Of a DNA stretch of 64,000 bases, positions 26,228 through 35,505 are shown in pieces. The notes under the pieces were generated by a model. The model was not told the origin of the DNA, ran no database searches, and saw nothing but the letters and a program-made list of their open reading frames with translations. Source of the stretch: PALSA-894 sp963757565 (GTDB lineage Bacteria; Pseudomonadota; Alphaproteobacteria; Rhizobiales; Xanthobacteraceae); NCBI GenBank assembly GCA_963757565.1, contig CAVWSB010000011.1:1302001-1366000 (forward strand), read 5' to 3'. Numbering within the stretch: position 1 is the stretch's first letter; every line of letters begins with the position of its first letter. The position numbers and the translations under genes were made by a program.

Positions 26228-26467
26228 CTACTCGCCGCCGCGCCCCACACCGCAAGGGGTGTACCGGCCGTAACCCTCATCGGTGTAACATTCTCCCGGC
26301 CCGGCCCACGGCGGTCCGGGTGTACGGGCAGACGGCATGGCCGGCATCGCGACGGCGGCGCGGCCGGAAGCCACGCCGTGCATTCTCGCATGCTTGCGCT
26401 TGGCCGCGTCGGCGCTGCCGACAGCGAGCATCGAAAGCGCAATGGCGGCAATCATTATCTTGTTCAT
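26228..26467 (-). CDS. Small secreted protein of unknown function
   Basis: A 79-residue protein with a signal peptide (MNKIMIAAIALSMLAVGSADA) and a mature part rich in Ala, Pro and basic residues (KRKHARMHG). It ends with a GECYTDEGYGRYTPCGVGRG segment carrying two cysteines, probably disulphide-bonded. I recall similar tails in small rhizobial secreted proteins but know no function. It converges on the DUF488 gene with a three-base gap. Confidence 0.62.
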   Translation of the reverse strand: MNKIMIAAIALSMLAVGSADAAKRKHARMHGVASGRAAVAMPAMPSARTPGPPWAGPGECYTDEGYGRYTPCGVGRGGE

Positions 26468-26553
26468 CGGACTGGTTCCCGGCTTCGCATCGAGGCTAGC
26501 ACGGCGATTTGCGGGCGAACGCCGTTACACGATGATTTGACCGGCGATCAGAC

Positions 26554-27727
26554 TTATCGCTTCAGCCGCTTCGCAATCTCTTCAAGCATCACTTCGGTCG
26601 CGCCGCCGCCGATGTTCTGCACGCGGGCGTCGCGCGCCATGCGCTCGATCGTTGATTTCGCGCATGAAGCCCATGCCGCCGTGAAACTGCACGCAGTTGT
26701 ACATCACCTCGTTGACCAGCTCACCGCAGTAGGCCTTTACCATCGAAACTTCGCGGGTGCAGTCGACCCCCTGCGCGTCGAGCCAGCCCGCATGATAGAC
26801 GAGCTGCCGCCCGGCCTCGACCTTGGCGGCGAGCATCGCGAGGCGCTGGCGGATTGTCTGCTTCTCGTAGAGCGTTCCGCCAAAGGCCTTTCGCGTCGTC
26901 ACGTAATCGATCGTCAGGTCGAGCGCGGCCTGCGCCTCGCCCATCGCCATCGCGCCGATCACCGTGCGCTCGTTCTGGAAGTTCTGCATGATCGCGTAGA
27001 AGCCGCGGCCCTCCTTGCCGAGCATGTTCTCGGCCGGGATACGGCAATTCTCGAACAACAGTTCGGCGGTGTCGGATGAGCGCCAGCCGTGCTTGTCGAG
27101 CGCGCGCCCGACGCGGAATCCGGGCGTGCCTTTCTCAACCATGAAAATGGAAATCTGTTGCGAGGGACGCGCGTCCGGCGAGGTTTTCGCGGCAACGAAA
27201 TAGAGGTCGGCGTGTACGCCGTTGGTGATGAACATCTTGGCGCCGTTGAGCACGAAGGTGTCGCCGTCGCGCCGCGCGGTGGTGCGGATCGCCTTCACGT
27301 CGGAGCCGGCATCCGGTTCGGTTACGCACACGGCGGTGATCGCGCGGCCGGCGATGATCTCCGGCATCCAGCGCGCCTTTTGCGCCGATGTCCCCGCATG
27401 CGCCATGTGCACCGAGGCCATGTCGGTATGCACCAGCACGGTGATTGCGGCGCCGGAGAAGGTCGAGCGGCCGAGCTCCTCCGCGAGTACGATCGAGCCA
27501 AGCGTATCCATTTCGGAGCCGCCATATTCGGCCGGATAGCGGATTCCGAGGAAGCCAAGTTCGCCCATGCGGCGCAGCACCTCGCGCGGTACGCAGCCCT
27601 GCTCCTCCCACTTCAGCCCGTGCGGCTTGATCTCCTGTTCGACGAAGCGGCGGATCTGCGCGCGGAGCAACTCGTGCTCCTCGCGGAAATAGGCCGAGGG
27701 GAGGGAGACGGTCTCAGGGCGGTTCAC
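26554..27727 (-). pseudogene. Acyl-CoA dehydrogenase, one frameshift near the 3' end
   Basis: From GTG 27727 (preceded by AGGACC) the frame encodes a normal FAD-dependent acyl-CoA dehydrogenase: CVTEPDAGSDVKAIRTTARR, FITNGVHADLYFV, LGKEGRGFYAIMQNFQNER and FHGGMGFMRE. The family's usual catalytic-base position (EEY or similar) is not clearly seen. After MRE the frame slips. Dropping one A from the run at 26656-26658 (plus strand TTT) restores STIERMARDARVQNIGGGAT and a normal end, EEIAKRLKR, at 26554. Total about 390 residues. The in-frame remainder argues for an error or very recent mutation. Confidence 0.85.
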
Positions 27728-27831
27728 GTGCGGTCCTGCCTCGTCATCATGCGCGGCCTGGTGCCGAGCATCCACGTCTTACTGAGTTCTTGCAGCGAAG
27801 GAAGTCGTGGATGGCGGGGACCAACGGACTT

Positions 27832-28851
27832 CTATGCGTACTTCCGCCGCGCCAGTTCCGCGCCCTTTCCGAGCGCCGCCAGCTTGGCATTCGCAACCTC
27901 GCGCCGCATCGGCGCCATCCCGCAATTGGTGCTCGGCAGGATGTTCTCCCTTGCGACATGCTTCATCGCCTCGCCGATAACGGCCGCGACCTGCTCTGGG
28001 GTCTCGACATCATCCGACGCCACGTCGATCACGCCGACCTGCACCTGCTTGCCGTCGAGCAGTTTGAGCAAATTCATCGGCACCTTCGAATTGCGGCACT
28101 CGAGCGAGATCTGATCGAGGCGCGATGTCGCGAGCGCCGGAAAGGTCTTCTCGTAATGACGCCATTCGCCGCCGAGCGTCGCCTTCCAGTCGGTGTTGGC
28201 CTTGATTCCGTAGCCATAGCAGATGTGCACCGCGGTCGTGCAGGTGACGCCCTCAATCGCGCGGTGCAGCGCTTCGACGCCCCACTCGGCAACGTCGTCT
28301 ATGTAGACGTTAAAGGCCGGCTCATCGAACTGGATCACATCGACGCCGTCGGCCGCGAGAGCGCGCGCTTCCTGATTGAGCAGCGTGGCGAACGCCATCG
28401 CCATCCTGACCTTGTCGCCGTAGTGGCGGTCCGCGATGGTGTCGATGATGGTCATCGGACCCGGCATGGTGATCTTCAATTTCCTTTTCGTATGTGCGCG
28501 CGCGAGCCGCGCCTCGGACGCGTGCACGCGGCCTTTCAGTTTCAGTTCGCCCGTGACCTGCGGTACCATCGCCTTGTAGCGGTCGGCGCGGATTCCCATC
28601 TCGACCTTGTGGGCGAAGTCGATACCGTCGACGAATTCGAGAAAGCCGTGCACGAAGTGCTGTCGCGACATTTCGCCGTCGGTGACGCAATCGATGCCGG
28701 CGTCCTCCTGATCCTTCAGCGCGAGAAGCGTTGCGTCGGCTTTGGCGGCGGCAAGCTCATCGCCGGACAGTTTCCATTGCGGCCAGAGCTTGTTCGGCTC
28801 GGCGAGCCAGGACGGCTTAGGCAGACTTCCGGCAATCGTCGTTTCAAACAT
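27832..28851 (-). CDS. MetE-like cobalamin-independent methyltransferase domain protein
   Basis: A 339-residue protein matching the C-terminal catalytic half of MetE/UROD-type methyltransferases. The zinc ligands appear as His209 and Cys211 (VHICYGYG), Glu251 (SLECRNSK) and Cys310 (STNCGM), the same order as in MetE. The N-terminal half of full-length MetE is missing, as in the archaeal-type and many alphaproteobacterial paralogues. It could move a methyl group to a thiol, but the methyl donor and acceptor are unknown. ATG 28851 is the first start in frame with the family pattern FETTIAGSLPKP. Confidence 0.88.
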   Translation of the reverse strand: MFETTIAGSLPKPSWLAEPNKLWPQWKLSGDELAAAKADATLLALKDQEDAGIDCVTDGEMSRQHFVHGFLEFVDGIDFAHKVEMGIRADRYKAMVPQVTGELKLKGRVHASEARLARAHTKRKLKITMPGPMTIIDTIADRHYGDKVRMAMAFATLLNQEARALAADGVDVIQFDEPAFNVYIDDVAEWGVEALHRAIEGVTCTTAVHICYGYGIKANTDWKATLGGEWRHYEKTFPALATSRLDQISLECRNSKVPMNLLKLLDGKQVQVGVIDVASDDVETPEQVAAVIGEAMKHVARENILPSTNCGMAPMRREVANAKLAALGKGAELARRKYA

Positions 28852-28968
28852 CGTGCGTTCTCCCGGCAGGGAGGCGCAGTCAACAGCGGCGCGCCGGCGC
28901 ATGCAACCCGCGGACCTGCCTCAATGGTTCGGAGGCCTCACGGACCCGGCCCGGACAGTTCGAAGAGG

Positions 28969-30144
28969 TCAGCCCCGCCAGCCGTAAAGCCAGTCATACC
29001 GGCTGAGCAGTCGTTCGCCGCCGAACATCCGCATTGTCATGTTTCGAGCGAGGGCGCCGAGACCTGCAAGATGGTAGCGCGAGGAGTTGCGCCTGGCTTC
29101 GCGCTGGACCTGCGCGACACGACGGGTTCGCGCCTGTTCATACGAGCGCAGCGCCGTCTCTTCGTCGCGCGCGAAGCATTGCGCGAGAACAGCCGCATCT
29201 TCGATTGCCAGCGCGCCACCCTGCGCCAGAAACGGCAGCATCGGATGCGCGGCATCTCCGATCAGCGTCACGCGGTCCTGCGCCGGGGAGGGGCCCGGAC
29301 GGCGGTCGAACAGCGCCCATTTCTGCCAGCGCGCCGGTGCGGCGATCAGCGCGCGCGCGTCCGGCGCAAAGCGTTCGAAGTGCGCCGCGATCTCGTCCGG
29401 TTTGCCCGCTGCAGTCCACCCGGCTTGTTGCCAGTCATCGCGCACGACCGCCACAACGTTGATCTCGCGGCCGCCCCTCACCGGATAGTGCACCAGGTGC
29501 GCGTCGCGCCCGAGCCACAGCCCGGTCACAAGTTCCCGAAACGCGGGGCTCACGCCCGCCGCCGGAAGCACCGCGCGCCAGGCCGTGCGCCGCGCAAAGC
29601 GCGGCTGGCTGGGATCGCCGAGCCGCGCGCGCAGTGTCGACCACAGGCCATCGGCGCCGATCAATGCGATGCCCTGTTCGTCGCGCGCGCCCGGAGCGGT
29701 GCGGGCCTGCACGGTGATGCCGTGCCGGTGGACCGCAAAGTCCTCGACGCGCGCGCCGAGCCGCAGCGCGATGTCAGCGCTATCCTCGATGGCGGCGGCA
29801 AGCACTTTCTGTAGATCGCCCCGATGGATCACCCAATAGGGCGCGCCATGGCGCTTCCCGGCTTTCTCGCCCAACGGGATGTGCACGATGTCACGGCCGG
29901 TCGTGCCGTCGATCACGCGGATCGCTTCGGGCGCGACGACGTGCGGACGCAATCGGTCGGCAAGTCCCAGATCGAAGAGGATGCGGGTTGCATTCGGCGA
30001 CAGCTGGATGCCGGCCCCGGCTTCCTCAAGCCGGACCGCCTGCTCAAGTAGGACCGCACGATAGCCGGCGCGCGTCAGCGTGAGCGCGGCGGTCAAGCCG
30101 CCGATGCCCGCACCTGCGATGATGATGGAGCGGGAACGGGCCAC
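28969..30144 (-). CDS. FAD-dependent aromatic monooxygenase (salicylate hydroxylase-like)
   Basis: A 391-residue group A flavoprotein monooxygenase. Seen: the FAD-binding GAGIGGLTAALTLTRAGY (residues 11-28), the ELLD-like linker APYWVIHRGDLQKVL, GADGLWSTLRARL and the second FAD motif GDAAHPMLPFLAQGGALAIED (split here at residue 287-307). The overall pattern is that of salicylate and 3-hydroxybenzoate hydroxylases. A specific aromatic substrate cannot be assigned. It lies downstream of the zf-CHCC gene on the same strand, with a 21-base gap. Confidence 0.88.
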   Translation of the reverse strand: MARSRSIIIAGAGIGGLTAALTLTRAGYRAVLLEQAVRLEEAGAGIQLSPNATRILFDLGLADRLRPHVVAPEAIRVIDGTTGRDIVHIPLGEKAGKRHGAPYWVIHRGDLQKVLAAAIEDSADIALRLGARVEDFAVHRHGITVQARTAPGARDEQGIALIGADGLWSTLRARLGDPSQPRFARRTAWRAVLPAAGVSPAFRELVTGLWLGRDAHLVHYPVRGGREINVVAVVRDDWQQAGWTAAGKPDEIAAHFERFAPDARALIAAPARWQKWALFDRRPGPSPAQDRVTLIGDAAHPMLPFLAQGGALAIEDAAVLAQCFARDEETALRSYEQARTRRVAQVQREARRNSSRYHLAGLGALARNMTMRMFGGERLLSRYDWLYGWRG

Positions 30145-30165
30145 GCCATGTTCCCCAGCCGAGCG

Positions 30166-30414
30166 TCAGACCGCTTCGGCGACCCGCCAGGCGCATTCCG
30201 GAGGAATCGCCTCGTCGGCGTGCAGTTTCGGATTGAGCCGGTAAAGCGTCGAACAATACGAGCAAATGAACTCGTTCTCTGCACCCATGTCGCAGAACAC
30301 ATGCGGATGGTCGAACGGCGGCGTCGCGCCGATGCACATGAATTCCTTAGCGCCGATTTCGATCGTGGCGGCGCCGACGTTATTGTGGAAGTGCGGGACG
30401 ACGTGGTCGGCCAT
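30166..30414 (-). CDS. zf-CHCC zinc-finger domain protein
   Basis: An 82-residue protein with the CHCC pattern: Cys27 (EFMCIGATPPFDHPHVF), His38, Cys51 and Cys54 (FICSYCSTLYRL). The mitochondrial relative is the NDUFS6 subunit of complex I, and in alphaproteobacteria these small proteins carry the same zinc site. A complex I-related role is a reasonable inference, not a certainty. The length agrees with bacterial members. Confidence 0.9.
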   Translation of the reverse strand: MADHVVPHFHNNVGAATIEIGAKEFMCIGATPPFDHPHVFCDMGAENEFICSYCSTLYRLNPKLHADEAIPPECAWRVAEAV

Positions 30415-30473
30415 TGTGGGTATCCCAGAACTGAAGAATCTAGCCGGACCATACCGGCCTCGCGCATAGGTGC

Positions 30474-30827
30474 CTAGTGCAACAGCCGCGACGGCTCCGG
30501 CACCAGCGTCATGTCGATCTCGCCGATCAGGTCCGCGCGCAAGCGCTCCGTCCCGGCGATGCGATCGGCGATCTGGTTTGCCGTGGTCTGGTTCGAGCCG
30601 TAGAGGACGACCCCACCGATCGTAAGGATCGCCGCGATCATCAGCATCAGCCCATCGGGATAAATCATCCCCAGCAGCAGAGCTGCGAACAACGCGGCAC
30701 CGGCGCCGATCGCAAGACGCGCAGCGACTGCGATCTTGCGGCAGCGCGCGGCGCTTTCCGCAAGCGCCTCGATCTCAGTTTCCAGCCGCGCGATCTGTTC
30801 GCGGCGCGTATCGCCCGATCCAACCAT
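30474..30827 (-). CDS. Small two-helix membrane protein with N-terminal coiled coil
   Basis: A 117-residue protein. Residues 8-35 (RREQIARLETEIEALAESAA) form a coiled coil. Residues 40-60 and 64-80 are two membrane helices (LAIGAGAALFAALLLGMIY, then LMLMIAAILTIGGVVLYGS), followed by an amphipathic C-terminal helix. I recognise no family. The gene is the only feature between the zf-CHCC gene and the plus-strand gene at 30905. Confidence 0.65.
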   Translation of the reverse strand: MVGSGDTRREQIARLETEIEALAESAARCRKIAVAARLAIGAGAALFAALLLGMIYPDGLMLMIAAILTIGGVVLYGSNQTTANQIADRIAGTERLRADLIGEIDMTLVPEPSRLLH

Positions 30828-30904
30828 GCCGAAACTCTATCTCAGGCAATGTCAGGCGGCACCGGGTTCCAACAAGCCGCCGTACCGCCGCAATCCGCCC
30901 ATAC

Positions 30905-31942
30905 ATGACGCGCGCGCCGGCCGAGGATACCTTGCTCACCCGTCTTGCCATTACGCTATCGCTTGGGGTCGCGGCCTGCTTGGCGCTTGCGGCCGGCGCG
31001 AGCCTGCCCGAAGGCGTCCGTTCGGCGCGCCTGATCGCGGCAGCGGACGATCCGGTAAAGGTATCGGAACTGCAACTCAGTGCGACATTTGATGCCGCGA
31101 TGGCCAGCCGCGAGATTGAGCAGGCGCTCGACGCCGGAGATGTTGATCTCGCACGCAGTTTCGTCGAGCTCGCTGCCGAGCGAGGCATTGGGCTTCCCGC
31201 CGGACTGATCGCAAAAACCGAATCGGCTGAACGGGATGCTGCGGCGCCTTCGAGCCGCGCAGCAAGTTTTGCGCGCGGCTTCGTCAACGGTAAACCCGAA
31301 GACGCGGCGAGTACCGCGGGCATGCTGGCTGGCGACCTGTTCGTGTTCGGCGATATCCGCGACGTTGTACGAGAGGGCTGGCACGGGTTGCGCGGCGAGA
31401 ACGTCGATAAGGTCGTGCTCGGCCTTGCCGGGACCGGAATCGCGGTAACCGCGGGACTTTATGCAAGCGCTGGCCTCGCGGCGCCTGTCCGCGCGGGTCT
31501 CTCGGTGGTGAAGGCCGCGCGCCGTGGCGGGCATCTTGCTGCGCCGCTGATGCGCCTCTTGAAGGTGGAGAGCCGGGAGGGGTTGACGGCGTTCATTGGC
31601 AACCTCGGGCGCGTCCAGTCGCGCGCCGGGACGCGCGGCGCCTTCGATGCGCTCAAGATCGCCGAGCGGCCGCAAGATGTCGCGAAATTTGCCACGCTCG
31701 CCGCCGCGAAGGGCGGCAAAACACGCGCGATCGTCAAGGTGCTGGGACGCGGCGCCATCATGGTCACGGGCGCATTGTTCGACCTCGCGCTGTGGACGTT
31801 CTGGGCGCTGCTCAACCTGCTGGCGTTCTGCGCGGCTTGCAAGCGCGCGGTTGAGCGCATGACGCTGCGCCATTGCGAACGGCGGCGGCGCAGCCTCCGT
31901 CTGCAAAACGAGCGCTTGGCAGCAGCGGCGCTGCCTGCTTAA
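30905..31942 (+). CDS. Membrane protein of unknown function (rhizobial type)
   Basis: A 345-residue protein with an N-terminal membrane anchor (residues 11-28, LAITLSLGVAACLALAAG), a periplasmic-type helical region to about 170, then hydrophobic segments (KVVLGLAGTGIAVTAGLYAS; IMVTGALFDLALWTFWALLN) and a basic C-terminus. It may be a structural envelope protein. Homologues exist in related genomes as I recall, but no function is known to me. A possible alternative start is 15 bases downstream. Confidence 0.65.
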   Translation: MTRAPAEDTLLTRLAITLSLGVAACLALAAGASLPEGVRSARLIAAADDPVKVSELQLSATFDAAMASREIEQALDAGDVDLARSFVELAAERGIGLPAGLIAKTESAERDAAAPSSRAASFARGFVNGKPEDAASTAGMLAGDLFVFGDIRDVVREGWHGLRGENVDKVVLGLAGTGIAVTAGLYASAGLAAPVRAGLSVVKAARRGGHLAAPLMRLLKVESREGLTAFIGNLGRVQSRAGTRGAFDALKIAERPQDVAKFATLAAAKGGKTRAIVKVLGRGAIMVTGALFDLALWTFWALLNLLAFCAACKRAVERMTLRHCERRRRSLRLQNERLAAAALPA

Positions 31943-31968
31943 ACGGCGGCCTCTCAAGGCCTCCCATC

Positions 31969-32724
31969 ATGCCGACCTTCAAAAATGGAAACGTCGAGAT
32001 CGCGTATCTCGACCAGGGCACTGGCGACCCGATCGTCCTGGTGCACGGCTTTGCCTCCAACAAGGAGGTGAACTGGATGCAGCCCGGTTGGGTCTCCACG
32101 CTCACGCGCGATAGCCGGCGCGTCATCGCGCTCGACGATCGGGGCCACGGCCAGTCCACGAAGCTGTATGATCCGGCCGACTATCACACCGATCTGATGG
32201 CCGGAGATGTCGCGGCGCTGATCGCGCACCTTGACATCGGACGCGCGGATATCATGGGCTATTCGATGGGTGCGCGCATCTGCTCGGTGGTCGCCGCGCG
32301 CCACGCGCAGCATGTTCGTTCGGCGATCCTTGGCGGGGTCGGCACCAACGTGATCGAAGGCGCGGGATTGCGCGGGGATGTGGCCGAGGCGCTCGAAGCG
32401 CCGTCTATCCAGGACGTGACGGACCCGGTTGGCAGAGCGTTTCGCATGTTCGCCGAGCAGACGAAATCGGATTTGCGCGCGCTCGCCGCTTGCCTGCGCG
32501 GCTCCCGGCAGGCCGCGCTCAGTCGTGCCGAGCTCCAGTCCATCCGGGTGCCGGTGCTGGTTGCCACGGGCACGAAGGACGACATCGTCGGCTCGCCACA
32601 CGATCTCGCGGCACTGATCCCGGGAGGTCGTGCCCTCGAGATCCACAATCGCGATCACATGCTTGCGGTGGGCGACCGGGTGTTCAAGGCCGGGGCTCTG
32701 GCATTTCTTAAAGAGCGGTCATGA
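31969..32724 (+). CDS. Alpha/beta-fold hydrolase
   Basis: A 251-residue alpha/beta hydrolase with an intact triad: the oxyanion motif VLVHGFASNKE, the nucleophile Ser99 in GYSMGA, an acid Asp in ATGTKDDIVG and His in NRDHMLAV. It resembles small esterases or lactonases of unknown substrate. The last codons overlap the next alpha/beta hydrolase by ATGA, so the two are translated together. The distinct pattern of the two shows they are not a recent duplication. Confidence 0.87.
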   Translation: MPTFKNGNVEIAYLDQGTGDPIVLVHGFASNKEVNWMQPGWVSTLTRDSRRVIALDDRGHGQSTKLYDPADYHTDLMAGDVAALIAHLDIGRADIMGYSMGARICSVVAARHAQHVRSAILGGVGTNVIEGAGLRGDVAEALEAPSIQDVTDPVGRAFRMFAEQTKSDLRALAACLRGSRQAALSRAELQSIRVPVLVATGTKDDIVGSPHDLAALIPGGRALEIHNRDHMLAVGDRVFKAGALAFLKERS

Positions 32725-33614
32725 AGCACCTTCAGCCCTCGACCGCGATGTTCAAGGGAGCGGCTGGCAATACGCTGGTTGCGGATGTGTTCGGCGATAA
32801 CGGGCCGCCGGTGATGCTTCTGCACGGCGGCGGACAGACGCGTCATGCCTGGGGGCGCACCGCCGAACATCTCGCGCGCACCGGTGCGCTGGCTTACGCG
32901 ATCGATCAGCGCGGTCATGGCGACAGTGAATGGGTCGCGGACGGGCACTACGGCTTTGCGGACTTCGCGGACGATGCAGCGGCCGTCGCGCGTGCGCTGC
33001 GTCAGCGAACCGGCAAGCGGCCGATCACCATCGGCGCCTCGCTCGGCGGCATGTCCTCCCTGCTGGCCGAGGGCAATGCAGAGCGCGCCGGGCAGGGGCC
33101 TCTGTTCGCAGCGATCGTGCTGGTCGACATCACGCCGCGGGTCGATCGGGAGGGCGTCGCAAAAATCCAGGACTTCATGCGCGCGCGCTCGGCCGAAGGG
33201 TTCGCGACGATCGCAGAGGCCGCCGACGCCGTCGCCGAATATCTGCCGCACCGCAAGCGTCCGCGCTCGCATGACGGCCTGCGCAAGAACTTGCGGCTGC
33301 ACCCGGACAGCCGCTGGCGCTGGCATTCGGACCCGCGCATCCTGCAGGGCGAGCGATCCTTCGCGCAGGATCATCGCGTGCTCGAGGCCGCGGTGGTCGA
33401 AGCCGCCAAGGCCATCACGGTGCCGGCGCTGCTGGTGCGCGGCGGCTCCTCCGAATTGGTGCAGGACGCGCATGTGCGCGAGTTTCTCGAACTCGTGCCG
33501 CATGCGGAGTACATCGATGTCGCCGAGGCGCGTCACATGGTGGCGGGCGACTCGAACGATGCGTTTTCTCACGCGGTCCTGGATTTTGTCGGAAAACTCG
33601 ACGCAAGCGCGTGA
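32721..33614 (+). CDS. Alpha/beta-fold hydrolase (second of an overlapping pair)
   Basis: A 297-residue alpha/beta hydrolase, longer than its neighbour by a larger cap. Motifs: MLLHGGGQTRHAWG, the nucleophile Ser107 in GASLGG and His in EARHMVAG. ATG 32721 overlaps the previous stop. HGGGQTRHAWG-type sequences occur in a group of peroxidase-like and epoxide hydrolase-like enzymes, but I cannot name a substrate. Encoding two hydrolases in one translational unit suggests linked or similar substrates. Confidence 0.85.
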   Translation: MKHLQPSTAMFKGAAGNTLVADVFGDNGPPVMLLHGGGQTRHAWGRTAEHLARTGALAYAIDQRGHGDSEWVADGHYGFADFADDAAAVARALRQRTGKRPITIGASLGGMSSLLAEGNAERAGQGPLFAAIVLVDITPRVDREGVAKIQDFMRARSAEGFATIAEAADAVAEYLPHRKRPRSHDGLRKNLRLHPDSRWRWHSDPRILQGERSFAQDHRVLEAAVVEAAKAITVPALLVRGGSSELVQDAHVREFLELVPHAEYIDVAEARHMVAGDSNDAFSHAVLDFVGKLDASA

Positions 33615-33732
33615 CCCATGAGATTTTCTCACGCTTGGGATCATTTACTCTCATGCCACCGGCGCCCTTGAGGGACTCAACCGCGCGCCCCACCTGTGGT
33701 AAACAACGCGGCCCGTCAGGCCGGAGGGACAC

Positions 33733-34554
33733 ATGGCCCAGCAGCTCAAATCCGCCTATCGGCTCGACAAGGTCGATCCGGTCTGGACCCGTATCCGCGA
33801 CGAGGCGGAGGAGGTGGCGCGGCGCGAGCCCGAGCTTGCGAGCTTCATCTATTCGTCGATCCTGCATCACAACGCGTTCGAGCAGGCGGTGGTGCACCGC
33901 ATCGCGGAACGGCTCGATCATGCGGATGTGTCCGGCGAACTGATCCGCCAAGCCTATGCGGATGCGCTGGAAGACGATCCATCGATCGGCGACGCCTTCC
34001 GCGCCGATATCGTGGCGACGGTCGATCGCGATCCCGCCGCGCACCGCTACATCGACCCGCTGCTCTACTTCAAAGGCTTCCACGCGATCCAGACGCATCG
34101 CCTTGCCCACTGGATGTGGAAAAAAGGCCGCAAGGATTTCGCGCTCTATCTGCAAAGCCGCTCCTCATCGGTATTCCAGACGGACATCAATCCGAACGCG
34201 CGCATCGGGCGCGGAATTTTCCTCGATCATGCGACCGGTCTGGTCGTCGGTGAGACCGCGACCATCGACGACGACGTGTCGATCCTGCACGGCGTCACGC
34301 TCGGCGGGACCGGCAAGGAAGACGAGGACCGGCATCCGAAAATCCGCCGCGGCGTCATGATCGGCGCGGGAGCGAAAATCCTCGGCAATATCGAGGTCGG
34401 GCACTGCGCGCGTATTGCGGCCGGCTCCGTGGTGCTCAAGCCGGTGCCGCACAACACCACGGTCGCCGGCGTTCCCGCGAAGGTCGTGGGGGAGGCGGGC
34501 TGCGCCGAGCCGTCGCGCACCATGGATCAGATGCTTTACGATCTGGGCCCCTGA
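33733..34554 (+). CDS. cysE: Serine O-acetyltransferase
   Basis: A 273-residue CysE, which makes O-acetylserine from serine and acetyl-CoA, the first step of cysteine synthesis. The N-terminal helical domain (VWTRIRDEAEEVARREPELA, ASFIYSSILHHNAFEQAV) precedes the left-handed beta-helix with its hexapeptide repeats: INPNARIGRGIFLDHATG, the catalytic-site HGVTLGGTGKED and ILGNIEVGHCARIAAGS. The protein does not end in the isoleucine used by many CysE proteins to bind CysK; it ends LYDLGP. A GGAGGGACAC site precedes ATG 33733. Confidence 0.95.
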   Translation: MAQQLKSAYRLDKVDPVWTRIRDEAEEVARREPELASFIYSSILHHNAFEQAVVHRIAERLDHADVSGELIRQAYADALEDDPSIGDAFRADIVATVDRDPAAHRYIDPLLYFKGFHAIQTHRLAHWMWKKGRKDFALYLQSRSSSVFQTDINPNARIGRGIFLDHATGLVVGETATIDDDVSILHGVTLGGTGKEDEDRHPKIRRGVMIGAGAKILGNIEVGHCARIAAGSVVLKPVPHNTTVAGVPAKVVGEAGCAEPSRTMDQMLYDLGP

Positions 34555-34671
34555 GGCGGAGCGAGGCCTCCGATCGCGCCGTCTTTTGCCTATTGACCCG
34601 GCACCCCTTCTGGCCGAAACCACCGGCGAATCCGACGCATGCGCGTTTGCCGCGCGACCGAGGAGCCGCCC

Positions 34672-35091
34672 GTGGACGTTGCCGAAATCAGCAAGCTCGA
34701 TAGCTATCTGAAGCGCCTGTTCGGCTCGCCGCGTATCCGCGTGGTGCCGCGTCCGCAGCGCGATGACTACGCGGAAGTGCTGCTCGGCGAGGAGCCGTTT
34801 GGCCGTATCATCGTCGACGACGAGGACGACGAGCGCTCCTACAATTTCGAGAAGTCGATCCAACTCGACGACACCAAGGCCACCAAGCTCGACAACGAAA
34901 CCGTGGCGAAGCTCAACCTCTATCTCAAGAAGCATCTGGGCCAGAAATTCGTCGTGCGCAAGCGCCCGACGAAGACCGACAGCGCCGACCTGCACGCGGG
35001 CGACGAGTTCGTCGGCGTGGTGTTCGTGGACGATGGCGGCTTCGCGGTCGAGATGGCGATCCTGGAGCAGGACCTGGAACCTGAAGTCTAG
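34672..35091 (+). CDS. Tandem duplicated DUF3126 family protein
   Basis: A 139-residue protein with two DUF3126-like halves. Residues 7-66 (SKLDSYLKRLFGSPRIRVVP to DDERSYNFEKSIQL) and residues 78-136 (VAKLNLYLKKHLGQKFVVRK to GGFAVEMAILEQDL) share the same strand order, including an EVLLGEEPFGR / DLHAGDEFVGV pair and a (I/V)DD loop. As I recall, the usual DUF3126 protein is about 70 residues, so this is twice the size. GTG 34672 with a GAGGAG site is the best start; no ATG fits. Function unknown. Confidence 0.78.
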   Translation: MDVAEISKLDSYLKRLFGSPRIRVVPRPQRDDYAEVLLGEEPFGRIIVDDEDDERSYNFEKSIQLDDTKATKLDNETVAKLNLYLKKHLGQKFVVRKRPTKTDSADLHAGDEFVGVVFVDDGGFAVEMAILEQDLEPEV

Positions 35092-35154
35092 GTGCTCCTA
35101 ACTGCCGCCGCATTCGCCGCCATGATGGACTTGGTCAACCGGGGGGTAGGCGGC

Positions 35155-35502
35155 ATGAAGCGCATCATCGCGGTCGGGGTGCTGCTGGCAGTTATGCCTG
35201 CGGCCGTGCAGGCGCAGGAGCGTTTCGGCGATGCAGCGCTTGGCGCATTCTCGGGTGGCGTGGTGCTAGGTCCCGTCGGCCTGGTGGCGGGGGCGATCGT
35301 CGGCTACACCGCGGGGCCTTCGATTGCCCGAACGTGGCGCGAGAATGGCTACTACGCCCGGCCGCGAGCCCGAACCGTCAAGCGTCAGGCGCGCGTGGCC
35401 TCGAAGCAGCGTGCGCCTGTGTCGGCACCCGCAGCTGGCACGGTTACACCGCAGTCGCCCGCGCCCGGGGCGGGAGGGCCGCCCGCGCAAGGCCTGGAGT
35501 AA
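35155..35502 (+). CDS. Small secreted glycine-rich protein
   Basis: A 115-residue protein with a signal peptide (MKRIIAVGVLLAVMPAAVQA), a hydrophobic Gly-rich stretch (LGAFSGGVVLGPVGLVAGAIVGYTAG, given here in part) typical of a glycine-zipper segment, and a basic Ala/Pro-rich tail. It may be a lipoprotein-like or envelope component; no lipobox cysteine is present. I do not recognise a family. ATG 35155 is used because the earlier in-frame ATG would push the signal peptide inward. Confidence 0.6.
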   Translation: MKRIIAVGVLLAVMPAAVQAQERFGDAALGAFSGGVVLGPVGLVAGAIVGYTAGPSIARTWRENGYYARPRARTVKRQARVASKQRAPVSAPAAGTVTPQSPAPGAGGPPAQGLE

Positions 35503-35505
35503 TGG

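Noticed and set aside
28852..28968. Cobalamin or SAM riboswitch before the MetE-like gene
   Set aside because: No B12-box or SAM-II-type consensus was found in the 117-base leader region.
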